This document shows, one piece after another, positions 6,622-13,603 of a stretch of 13,603 nt of DNA. Under the pieces are notes generated by a model. It worked only from the letters and a program-made list of their open reading frames with translations, did no database searches and was not told the DNA's origin. How positions within the stretch are numbered: the stretch's first letter is position 1; every line of letters starts with the position of its first letter. Both the position numbers and the translations under genes were made by a program. This DNA is from DATMER01 sp040349255 (GTDB taxonomy: Bacteria > Acidobacteriota > Thermoanaerobaculia > Multivoradales > UBA5704), in contig JBEQUE010000052.1 of NCBI GenBank assembly GCA_040349255.1, positions 1 through 13,603 of the forward strand, read 5' to 3'.

Positions 6622-9600
6622 TCAATCGCCGCCCGCGGCGTCTGCGGCATCCGCGGCCTTGCCGAGATTCTCGTTCACCCGCACCGCCAGCTCTGCGAAG
6701 TAGTCCTGGGCCCGGCGGCGGTAGCCTTCCTCGGCCTGGGCGGCCAGCTTCCGGGGCTTGCCGGGCCGCCGCTTCTTCAGCGCTCCGTCGGCGGTGAGCC
6801 GGGCGCAGGTCAGGAAATAGTAGGGCTCCTCCATCTCGCCTTTCTCCTCCCACGCCTCGACCAGGCTCTTCCTCGCCCGCTCGACGAGCTCCTCGGCCCG
6901 GGATTCGAAGAGATCGGCGGACACCTCGGCCTTCTTCGCCATTCTGGCGAGGATGCCGTAGAGGAGCGCCCCGTTCAGGAGATTGAAGCCGCCGCTGCGC
7001 CGGCAGGTGCTCGCGATCCTGCGCGATGCGGCGCTCCCGGTCTCCTCGGCCCGGGCGGCCTCCTCGCACAGCTCCGCCCCGCGCAGGCTCAGGAACGTCC
7101 CGATCTGGAGGCGCCGCACCTGGTCCGCATCGACCGCGCGCGACTGCAGGAGCCCGGACACCTCCCGGTTCTCGCGCGCGGCCTCGGCATGGAGGTAGCT
7201 CTCTTCGATCCTCGGACGCCTGGCCCCCGCCGGATTCCGCGGATCGCTCCAGGCATAGAAGAGCGCCAGACCGGCGATCGACTGCGCCTTGAGAAGGGTG
7301 GTCTCAGGGTCCTGGCGGCCGGCGTCGTCCTCGTCGAGGTAGTCCCGCAACAGGCGCTCCGCCTGCCGGAGGCTCTCCTTCCTGCCGAAGACATAGCGGC
7401 TCTGGACATCCAGCCCGAACATCCAGTCCCAGGTGAACGCCCGCAGCAGCTCCGCCACGAGAAGGCTGCGGTGAGCCTCGGCCTCCTGTCGCCGCTGCCA
7501 GGCCCGGGTCTCCCGGTCTTCCAGGGCGGGCCGCCCGAACGCTTCATTCAGTCCGGCGGTGACGGCCTGCGCTCCTTCGGCCACGTCGCAGGCCTCCGCC
7601 AGCCGGTTCATGATGCGGACGATCTCCTCCGCCTTCGTCGTCGTGCCCAGCTCGGACCAGGAATAGAAGCTCAGGAGCCGCGCCCTGGCGCTCATGCCCA
7701 GATTGGTGGGCCTCCGCGCCAGCAGGCTCAGCAGTCTCGACGACCGCCCGTCGGTGCGGCCGCGAAGCCCGATCTCCAGCTCGTCGATGAGCCGGATGCA
7801 GAGCTCTTCGAGCGGCGTGCCGTCGAGATCGAGCCTCCCCAACCCCCGATCCCCGCGGTCCTCGCGGTCGCCGAGAGCGAGCAGGCGATCGAGCCGCGCG
7901 TCGATGAATTTCTTGTCCTCGGGCAGCGCGCTGAGAAGCCGGAGCTCGGCGATCTCGCGGCGGACCTCCCAGGACTCCCGGGCCTCCCTCTCGAGGTTCC
8001 TCATCGCCATGCGCCGCACCCGCGGAAAGAACACGAAGGGGCCGAGGTCGCGCTCGCGCTTCTCGCCCCGGTCGGGCGTCCGGTCGAACAGGGAGGCCAT
8101 CGGTCCGGCTGTCCCGATGCTTTCCTTCATCCGGGGAAAGACCGAGTCCAGCGTCTCTCCGGGCACCCCGTCGGGCAGCCGGGCCAGCACGGACACGGCG
8201 TGCTCCTCCCGCGGCGTCAGCTCGGCCAGGCAGGCCTGGCTGATGCGGTCGAGAAGGCGCTCCGGATCGGGCGTCACCGAGGGCGGGACCGCGATGCTGG
8301 CGAGAGCGCGGCGCACCTCCCCGGCCAGCCCGTCGGGCGTAAACTTACTGTTTCCGTATTCGGCCAGGACGACGTGCCGGAGCCAGGAGCAGAGCTGGCG
8401 CTCCACGGTGGCGTTTCCCAGAGCCATCCGCTCGATCTGCTGCAGGCTTCGTTCGAGGGCCTCCCTGCCCTCGCCATTCCGGGGACCGCGGAGCATGCCC
8501 TGGATCGTCCTGCGCAGGTCGCGCCGGTATTGCCTGGCGCTGAAGCAGCGCGCCTTCTTCAGGTATCGCGACTCCATCGACCGGATCACTTCCCGGCTGC
8601 CGAAAACCAGGCCGCTCGCCCGGTCGCCGCGGTTGGTGATGAAGACGATGCGGTGTGTCGGCGGCAGCTCGTTGAGCAACCGGGTGAGCTGCTCCCAGGC
8701 CCCGGAGCCCAGCCGGTCGATGCCGTTGAAGATCAGGATCCGTTCCTGTTTCTCGAGCTCCTCCCAGCAACGCAGGATCCGCTTCCGGAGATCCCCCACC
8801 AGATCTTCCGCCGCCGCCGAGGCGATCGACAGGGTTTGCGCCAGGTCGCGCAGAAGCCGGGCCACGGTGGAATCCCCGGATCCTTCCCCCCGGGCCCAGC
8901 GCTCATCCCTGCGCACGTACAGCAGATCGGCAGGCAGCCCTGTCGCACGGCTCAGATGCGTCTGCAGCAGGTTGGCGAGATCGGTGTTGCCCAGCCCTTC
9001 GGCGCCGAGGACCGAGACCACCCGGCAGCAGACCCCCTCCTCTTCCCTGCGGATCGAGCCGAGCACCCGGGTCAGTTGATCCAGGGCCCCGCCGTGCATG
9101 GCGCCGATCATCGTCTTGAGCTCTTCATGCTTTTTCGAGCAGCTCCCGACCGATCGACAGCCCTCCCAGTCGCCGACTCCCTTTTCGAGAGAATACGAGC
9201 CCCGGGTGCCCAGGAAAGCCAGCGCCTGCGCCTCGATCCCGAGGCGCACGATCTGGCAGGCCTCGTTGATCGACAGGAACCGTTCGTCCACCTCGGGAGC
9301 GATGAACGCCTCCAGCATGGCGGCCTGGGCGTTCTCCGCCTCGCCGCTGCCGCCGGCCAGGAGGTCCGAATTCCAGCCCTGGTCGGCTTCGCGGATCTCG
9401 AGGTGCCCTTGTCTCGAAACCTGCATGGGAACGTCGGTGTCCGGAAAGTCGGAGATGCTGTAGCCGGCCGGACCGAGCGAGACGCCCGCGAACACCTCGT
9501 GGTCTTCCCGGCGCATGGCCTCTTCGCAGACTTCGCACACCACGCGGAAGTGCCGCGCCCGCTGGGAGCCGCCCTTCCCGCTCTCCAGCAACAGGCGGAT

Positions 9601-10491
9601 GGGCGGCTCGCCCGGAGCGCTGTAGGTCCCCTGGATCCGCACGGCGGTCTCGGCCAGGACCGGCACCGTGAGCTCTCCCCGGTCGCGGGCCTGCATCGCC
9701 TCGACGCTCTCCCAGAGGATGGCGTCGTGCAGGCCCGGGCCCGGAACGTCCCGGCGGTCCTGGATGAATCTCGACTCTCCGGGATGTTTCACCCGCCACA
9801 TCAAGTAGGCGAGAGGGCCCAGACCGTGCGTGATCGCGACGTCGAGAATGCTGCCGTCCTGCATGGCGGACGAGCGCCGGCGCAGCGCCTCCTTCTCGGC
9901 CGGCTCGAAAAACCGGAACTCGTAGCGCAGGCTCCCGCAGCTCTTCCGGTGCTTCCGCACGAAATGCACCAGGTGCTCCTTCGCATCCGTGAAGCCCTTG
10001 CGGAAGGCGAAGTGCTCGCAACTGTAGACCGCACAGCCGTCGCGAGGAGCCATCAGGGTCTCGAAGCGCCCGCCCGGACGGACGTCTTCGATCATCTTGG
10101 AGACCGGCTTCTCCACCAGCACCCGGTCGCAGCAGCTCGCCAGCACGCGCGCGTAGCGATAGTGCTCGTCTCCGCCGGTCGCCACATAGCCCAGGCGGCG
10201 GTACTCCGACCGGTGCCGCAGCAGGTTCATGGCGAGGTGCTGCAACTGGTCGTCGAAGATGTAGTCGATCGGCTGGTTCTTCCGGTCCCGCAGATCCTCG
10301 ATGCAGGCCCGCAGGGAGGCATGCTCCTTCCACTCGGAAGCCGCCGGCGGGTCGCTCGTGAACCGCTCCTCGAAACGGCGGGCCACGATCAGCGTGACTC
10401 TTCCACCGTGGGCGTAGACCCGGTGCAGGATCTGGGCGCAGGCGTTCTGGCCCCATTGGCTGGCACCGGCCACGACGACGTGGATCTTCAT
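6622..10491 (-). CDS. Fusion: G6PDH/Gfo-Idh-MocA-like dehydrogenase + degenerate STAND NTPase + helical tail
   Basis: This protein has 1289 residues and no signal peptide, so it is probably cytoplasmic. Residues 1-435 are a Rossmann dehydrogenase-like unit. It has a nucleotide-binding start VVVAGASQWG (5-14), the signature VLVEKPVS (124-131, with K128), an EHF motif at 159-161, and GSILDVAITH (213-222) with D217 and H222. The five-residue D-to-H spacing and the EHF and GAS motifs recall glucose-6-phosphate dehydrogenase as much as Gfo/Idh/MocA. After a linker, residues 465-660 look like a STAND/NB-ARC module: P-loop-like LGAEGLGNTDLANLL (495-509), Walker B-like ILIFNGIDRL (585-594) and sensor-like RIVFITNR (614-621). 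Both key residues are changed (N502 for Lys, N589 for Asp). Residues 750-1289 are helical, with a winged-helix-like LARLPDGVPGETLDSVFP (769-786) and a probable TPR-like tail. The start is ATG 10491, with AGGAGG 6 nt upstream; the open frame continues 26 codons further without protein-like sequence. The domain boundaries are my estimate and the function is unknown. Confidence 0.8.
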   Translation of the reverse strand: MKIHVVVAGASQWGQNACAQILHRVYAHGGRVTLIVARRFEERFTSDPPAASEWKEHASLRACIEDLRDRKNQPIDYIFDDQLQHLAMNLLRHRSEYRRLGYVATGGDEHYRYARVLASCCDRVLVEKPVSKMIEDVRPGGRFETLMAPRDGCAVYSCEHFAFRKGFTDAKEHLVHFVRKHRKSCGSLRYEFRFFEPAEKEALRRRSSAMQDGSILDVAITHGLGPLAYLMWRVKHPGESRFIQDRRDVPGPGLHDAILWESVEAMQARDRGELTVPVLAETAVRIQGTYSAPGEPPIRLLLESGKGGSQRARHFRVVCEVCEEAMRREDHEVFAGVSLGPAGYSISDFPDTDVPMQVSRQGHLEIREADQGWNSDLLAGGSGEAENAQAAMLEAFIAPEVDERFLSINEACQIVRLGIEAQALAFLGTRGSYSLEKGVGDWEGCRSVGSCSKKHEELKTMIGAMHGGALDQLTRVLGSIRREEEGVCCRVVSVLGAEGLGNTDLANLLQTHLSRATGLPADLLYVRRDERWARGEGSGDSTVARLLRDLAQTLSIASAAAEDLVGDLRKRILRCWEELEKQERILIFNGIDRLGSGAWEQLTRLLNELPPTHRIVFITNRGDRASGLVFGSREVIRSMESRYLKKARCFSARQYRRDLRRTIQGMLRGPRNGEGREALERSLQQIERMALGNATVERQLCSWLRHVVLAEYGNSKFTPDGLAGEVRRALASIAVPPSVTPDPERLLDRISQACLAELTPREEHAVSVLARLPDGVPGETLDSVFPRMKESIGTAGPMASLFDRTPDRGEKRERDLGPFVFFPRVRRMAMRNLEREARESWEVRREIAELRLLSALPEDKKFIDARLDRLLALGDREDRGDRGLGRLDLDGTPLEELCIRLIDELEIGLRGRTDGRSSRLLSLLARRPTNLGMSARARLLSFYSWSELGTTTKAEEIVRIMNRLAEACDVAEGAQAVTAGLNEAFGRPALEDRETRAWQRRQEAEAHRSLLVAELLRAFTWDWMFGLDVQSRYVFGRKESLRQAERLLRDYLDEDDAGRQDPETTLLKAQSIAGLALFYAWSDPRNPAGARRPRIEESYLHAEAARENREVSGLLQSRAVDADQVRRLQIGTFLSLRGAELCEEAARAEETGSAASRRIASTCRRSGGFNLLNGALLYGILARMAKKAEVSADLFESRAEELVERARKSLVEAWEEKGEMEEPYYFLTCARLTADGALKKRRPGKPRKLAAQAEEGYRRRAQDYFAELAVRVNENLGKAADAADAAGGD

Positions 10492-10546
10492 CACTCCCCT
10501 CCTGGAGAGCAGCCGGCCTGTCGTACTCTCGTGTCTTCTAAGCTTA

Positions 10547-10585
10547 ACTCTCCGGGAGCACGGCTGCAAGGCCCCGGCGGAGAGT
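10547..10585 (-). terminator. Stem-loop between the outer-membrane protein gene and the fusion gene
   Basis: On the minus strand ACTCTCCG and CGGAGAGT form an 8-bp outer stem. A CC bulge and a 5-bp inner stem GGGGC/GCTCC (one G-U pair) close on an 11-nt loop. It begins 11 bp past the stop of the upstream outer-membrane protein gene. The following bases (TAAGCTTAG) are not a clear U-tract, so intrinsic termination is only possible; mRNA stabilisation or processing is an alternative. The motif GGAGAGTCA occurs twice on the plus strand (10579-10587 and 10590-10598), giving a competing pairing partner that overlaps the stop codon. Confidence 0.4.
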
Positions 10586-10595
10586 CACCGGAGAG

Positions 10596-11546
10596 TCAGC
10601 GGTGCCAGGAGACCTGGAGCGTCAACGCCCGGCCGACGCCTTCGTGGATGATCCCCTCGGCTCCGGCGAAGAAGAGCGTGCCGCCGAGGTCCACGGCCAG
10701 GCCCGTGGGCCGGTCCAGGATCTCCATCCCGAGACCGACGAACGGGTCGCCGATGTTCGTGCCGCGGCCGCTGACGGCGTCCGCGCCTCCGAGGTCGAAG
10801 CCGGGGCCGGTGATCCGGCCGGTGAAGTCGCCCTTGGGCAGCGGCGCGACGGCCATCGCCCGCGGCGAGATCGAGAAGCGGTCTCCGAGCGGACGGGTCC
10901 ATTGGACGCCGACGAAGGGGGTGGCGTAGTCGTTGGTGCTGCTGTGGTCGAGGACGCCCCGCGCCCCGGCGCTCGCGCCGGTCGCGACCTCGTAGTCCAC
11001 CTGGAAGCCGTCCAGCTCCAGGCGGGTCCAGAGCGCTCCGGCGGCAAAGGTCCACCAACGCTCGGTATTGGCCGACTGCCAGACGAGGCCAAGACCGGCC
11101 CCGTAATGGAGATAGTCGCCGCGGGGGTTCGAGAAGTCGGCCTGTTCCGGCAGATCGAGCGGCGGCCGGGCGAAGGTGGGGTTGAGGATCTCCCTCCCCC
11201 GCCCGCCGGAGATCGTCATGGCGTCGTAGAAGCCGAGCCCTTCCACGGCCCAGCCGTCGCGGAACGACCAGGCCGCGGCCCCGGCGAGCATGGGACCGTC
11301 GAGCTTCAGAAGGCTCGCGGCGGTCTCGGCGTAGCCCACCTGGACCGTGGTCTGCCAGCGGCCGGCTTCCAGTCGGCCGGCGGGCCAGGGCAGCGCCAGG
11401 AACCGGGCGTCCTGACCGCTCTCCGGGAGATGCTCGGCGATGTAGTCGATGTCTTCCGGGTCGGGGCTCGGGATGGCGGCCAGGACCGGGGCCGCGACCA
11501 GGAAAAGGACCGCCAGCAGGGACCGGGGAGTCTTCATGGGGGCCAT
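10596..11546 (-). CDS. Uncharacterised predicted outer-membrane (beta-barrel-like) protein
   Basis: I do not recognise the family. From ATG 11546 the product has 316 residues and starts with a clear signal peptide (MKTPRSLLAVLFLVAAPVLA), cleaved near VLA-AIP. The mature part is rich in alternating hydrophobic/polar stretches with Gly, Trp, Tyr and Phe, such as WQTTVQVGYAET, DYLHYGAGLGLVWQS and PFVGVQWTRPLG. This is typical of a small outer-membrane beta-barrel or porin-like protein. It ends ...LTLQVSWHR rather than in Phe. Two starts are close: ATG 11546 (used here) and ATG 11537, which begins the signal peptide directly. Neither has a good Shine-Dalgarno site. A TACAAT hexamer (11550-11545) overlaps the first ATG, so a very short leader starting at 11537 is conceivable. 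The gene is divergent from the TPR gene; 104 bp containing a hairpin separate it from the fusion gene. Confidence 0.75.
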   Translation of the reverse strand: MAPMKTPRSLLAVLFLVAAPVLAAIPSPDPEDIDYIAEHLPESGQDARFLALPWPAGRLEAGRWQTTVQVGYAETAASLLKLDGPMLAGAAAWSFRDGWAVEGLGFYDAMTISGGRGREILNPTFARPPLDLPEQADFSNPRGDYLHYGAGLGLVWQSANTERWWTFAAGALWTRLELDGFQVDYEVATGASAGARGVLDHSSTNDYATPFVGVQWTRPLGDRFSISPRAMAVAPLPKGDFTGRITGPGFDLGGADAVSGRGTNIGDPFVGLGMEILDRPTGLAVDLGGTLFFAGAEGIIHEGVGRALTLQVSWHR

Positions 11547-11620
11547 TGTAGGCCCGGCCTGCAATTTTCAGCCGCGATCGTCCACTTCCCTATAGGATCG
11601 GTCCAAAGGAGATTCTCCGG
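11547..11620. promoter_or_regulatory. Divergent intergenic region between the outer-membrane protein and TPR genes
   Basis: Only 74 bp separate the two divergent starts, so both promoters must lie here or in the gene ends. On the plus strand TATAGG (11591-11596) is a possible -10, but no convincing -35 sits 16-18 bp upstream. AAGGAG (11606-11611) is the ribosome site of the TPR gene. On the minus strand TACAAT (11550-11545) is a -10-like hexamer close to the start of the outer-membrane protein gene. The short shared region would allow co-regulation, but I see no clear operator palindrome. Confidence 0.35.
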
Positions 11621-13603
11621 ATGGAGAGGAAGGGCCTCGTCGCGTTTCTCCTCCTGGCCTCCGCCGGGTGGGGACTGGCTCGCGCCGCGGACGAGCCCGC
11701 GCGCCTCGAAGTGGGCTCCGCGATCACCCGAGAGATCCACGAGGGAGAGGTCCAGCCCTACCTCCTGACCCTGAAGGCCGGGGACTACGTCCACATCGAG
11801 GTCGTCCAGGAGGGGGTGGACGTCAAGGTCGCGCTCCGCGATCCGGCGGGCGCCATGCTGCAGGAGGCGGATACCCCCATGGGCCCATACTCCAGTGAGG
11901 TCGTCGAGTTCGTCGCCGAAACCGGGGGCGACCATCGCGTCGAGGTGAGGCCGTTTGTCTGGCAGGGTACCTACCGGGTGACCCTGGAAGACCTTCATCC
12001 GGCCACCCCCGAAGACCGCCTTCGGGTCGAGGCGGAGCGGGCGGTCCAGGAGGGCCACGACAACCTCGACCGCGCGCTCAGGTCGGTGGAGCTCTGGCGC
12101 GAGCTGGGAGACCGCCAGGGGGAGGCGCGGGCCCTGGTTTTCCTTGGAATGTGCCAGTCGAAGACGCGCCACTACCAGGAAGGGCTCGCGAGCTGCGATC
12201 AGGCGCTCGCTCTTCATCGGTCGTCCGGCGACCGCCAGGGAATCGCCGCCAGTCTGCTTTGCATCGCCAGGGCGAACCGGTTTCTCGGGAACCGGGACCG
12301 CGCGCTCGCCGCGTCCCGGGAGGCCATCTCCCTGTTCCAGGAGCTCCACCAGCCCGAACGGGTCGCCGTGGCCTTGATGGGAGCCGGGCTCACCTTTGAG
12401 CGGTTCGAAGAGTTCGGGGAAGCCGTCTCCGCCTACGGACAGGCGCTCGCGATCAGCCGCTCCGCGAAGGACCCCTCGCTGGAGACCGACGTCCTGAGGA
12501 ACCTCGGCCAGCTCCACGTCAACCTCGGCCAGCCCCGGCCGGCCCTGGACGAGCTCCGCGCCGCGCTCGACCTGGCCCGGGGCACGGACAAGGAGGCGGA
12601 TCTCCTGCTGAGCCTCGGCGCTCTTTATCGTGACTTCGGCTCTCCCCGCGAAGCCCTGAAACACTTCGCCGCCGCGCTGGAGATCTTCAAGGCGTCCGGC
12701 CAGTCCGAGAAGCGGTCCGCCGCGCTCAACAACCTCGGCGGCCTGCTGCTCAAGCTGGGAGCGCCCCAGGAGGCCCGCGAGCTGCTGCTCCAGGCCTTGC
12801 CGCTCAGCGTCGATCCGCGGGACCGGGCCACGGTCCTCCTCGGGATCGGAAAGGCGGAGGACCAGCTCGGGAACCTTGAGAAGGCCGAGGCCCGCCTGGA
12901 CGAGGCCCTCAAGCTCCAGCAGGGCGCGGCCGACCGCGCAGGCGAGGCCGAGACGCTGCGCGTCCGCGGCTTCCTCCTCCTCAAGCTCGGCCAGCCGGCT
13001 CCAGCCCGCGAGGCCTTCGTCCAGGCCATCGGTCTCATGGAGCAGCTCGGCAGGCGAAGCTTCCAGGCCGCGGCCCGCCGGGGGCTGGGGCTCGCCGAGG
13101 CCGGCCTCGGCAACATGGACGCGGCCAGGAGCGTGCTCGAGGAGGCCCGCAAGCAGGCCGAGGACATGGGGAACGTCAGCGAGCAGGCCCTCGACCTGGC
13201 GGAGGCCGGCCGGCTGGAGCACGAAGCCGGAAGGCTCCCGGAGGCGCGCGCGCGGCTGGAGTCTTCCCTGAGTCTCATCGAGTCGTTCCAGTCCGAGATC
13301 GGCGGCGAGGGTCTCAGGACTCAGCATTTCGCGAAGATCCGGGAGACCTACGAGCGCTACGTCGACGTCCTGATGCAGACCCACCTCACCCAACCCGGCG
13401 CCGGACTGCTCGCGGAGGCCTTCGAAGCCGCCGAACGCTCCCGCGCCAGGAGCCTCCTCGACGTTCTCACCCGCGCCCGGGTCGACACCCACGACAGCGA
13501 CCCCGGACTCATGGAGAGGGAGCTTCAACTGCGCCTGGAGCTGAACGCCAGGGCGGCGGCCCGCATGGCCCTGCCGCCCGGCCCCGCCCGGGACGCGATC
13601 GAC
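11621..13603 (+). CDS. Secreted PPC-like/TPR protein, probably the N-terminal part of a CHAT-domain protein (partial)
   Basis: The frame stays open from ATG 11621 to the window edge (661 codons; the 3' end is missing). AAGGAG lies 9 nt before the start. Residues 1-23 are a signal peptide (VAFLLLASAGWGLARAA). Residues about 25-126 form a beta-rich domain resembling the bacterial pre-peptidase C-terminal (PPC) fold: YLLTLKAGDYVHIEVVQ, VALRDPAG and the closing GTYRVTLED. Residues about 130-580 are tandem TPR-like helical hairpins (NLGQLHVNLGQPRPALDEL, NNLGGLLLKLGAPQEARELL and similar). FEAAERSRARSLLDVL (601-616) is the motif that typically links TPRs to a C-terminal CHAT (caspase-like HetF-associated) domain, so a CHAT domain is expected just beyond the window. 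The signal peptide places it outside the cytoplasm. A protease role is inference, because the catalytic His/Cys region is not visible. The minus-strand open frame over this gene is a shadow. Confidence 0.88.
   Translation, partial: MERKGLVAFLLLASAGWGLARAADEPARLEVGSAITREIHEGEVQPYLLTLKAGDYVHIEVVQEGVDVKVALRDPAGAMLQEADTPMGPYSSEVVEFVAETGGDHRVEVRPFVWQGTYRVTLEDLHPATPEDRLRVEAERAVQEGHDNLDRALRSVELWRELGDRQGEARALVFLGMCQSKTRHYQEGLASCDQALALHRSSGDRQGIAASLLCIARANRFLGNRDRALAASREAISLFQELHQPERVAVALMGAGLTFERFEEFGEAVSAYGQALAISRSAKDPSLETDVLRNLGQLHVNLGQPRPALDELRAALDLARGTDKEADLLLSLGALYRDFGSPREALKHFAAALEIFKASGQSEKRSAALNNLGGLLLKLGAPQEARELLLQALPLSVDPRDRATVLLGIGKAEDQLGNLEKAEARLDEALKLQQGAADRAGEAETLRVRGFLLLKLGQPAPAREAFVQAIGLMEQLGRRSFQAAARRGLGLAEAGLGNMDAARSVLEEARKQAEDMGNVSEQALDLAEAGRLEHEAGRLPEARARLESSLSLIESFQSEIGGEGLRTQHFAKIRETYERYVDVLMQTHLTQPGAGLLAEAFEAAERSRARSLLDVLTRARVDTHDSDPGLMERELQLRLELNARAAARMALPPGPARDAID

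Noticed and set aside
3550..10929. A plus-strand frame open for about 7.4 kb (2459 codons), antisense to four genes
   Set aside because: It reads through gene boundaries, has low-complexity Arg/Gly/Ala/Glu-rich composition and no recognisable domain. The minus-strand genes have signal peptides, family motifs and ribosome sites. Long stop-free antisense frames are expected at this GC content.
6622..11564. A functional defence island made of the fusion gene plus the CHAT-type gene
   Set aside because: The TPR/CHAT-type protein has a signal peptide and is divergently transcribed with an outer-membrane protein gene between. I see no evidence that it works with the cytoplasmic fusion protein.
11534..13528. 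A minus-strand frame of 664 codons opposite the TPR gene
   Set aside because: The plus strand encodes a clear signal peptide and TPR repeats with a proper ribosome site. The apparent internal repetition of the antisense product mirrors the TPRs.

Overview
The window is GC-rich with tight coding. Its receptor is of the large Oar-like TonB-dependent type, with an N-terminal CarboxypepD_reg domain and a plug carrying the NGRNF and VVTKSGTN signatures. It also holds a secreted TPR protein of the CHAT-associated kind and a DUF433/DUF5615 toxin-antitoxin pair. Together these suggest an environmental Acidobacteriota-like bacterium, probably a metagenomic contig. This placement is inference from gene content; there is no rRNA or other marker gene in the window.

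Layout from left to right. Positions 1-263 are a non-coding tandem array of 42-bp units. Each unit junction forms a short inverted repeat, with hairpin centres at 40, 82, 124, 166, 208 and 250. Positions 264-379 hold nothing recognisable. Six genes then lie on the minus strand. In transcription order, from right to left, they are: a predicted outer-membrane protein (11546-10596); a 1289-residue fusion of a dehydrogenase-like domain, a degenerate STAND/NB-ARC-like NTPase module and a helical tail (10491-6622); an Oar-like TonB-dependent receptor (6552-3568); a seven-repeat beta-propeller/DUF3604 (PHP-like) protein (about 3554-1077); a DUF433 antitoxin (1029-727); and a DUF5615 PIN-like toxin (730-380). 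On the plus strand, a divergent gene starting at 11621 encodes a secreted PPC-like/TPR protein. It runs off the right edge and probably ends in a CHAT protease-like domain outside the window.

How the genes may work together. The receptor and the DUF3604 protein are 13 nt apart, and both look exported. They are likely an operon for capture, and possibly hydrolysis, of an extracellular substrate. The fusion protein has no signal peptide and should be cytoplasmic. A promoter-like pair lies in the 69-bp gap between it and the receptor gene, so the receptor pair may have its own promoter. The DUF433/DUF5615 pair is an independent, translationally coupled toxin-antitoxin module.

The most unusual object is the fusion protein. 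Its Rossmann dehydrogenase part keeps the hallmark EKP and D/H residues. Its attached NTPase module has lost both the Walker A lysine (now Asn) and the Walker B aspartate (now Asn). It may be a redox- or sugar-sensing regulator, or a new kind of STAND-like conflict or signalling protein; the sequence alone does not decide.
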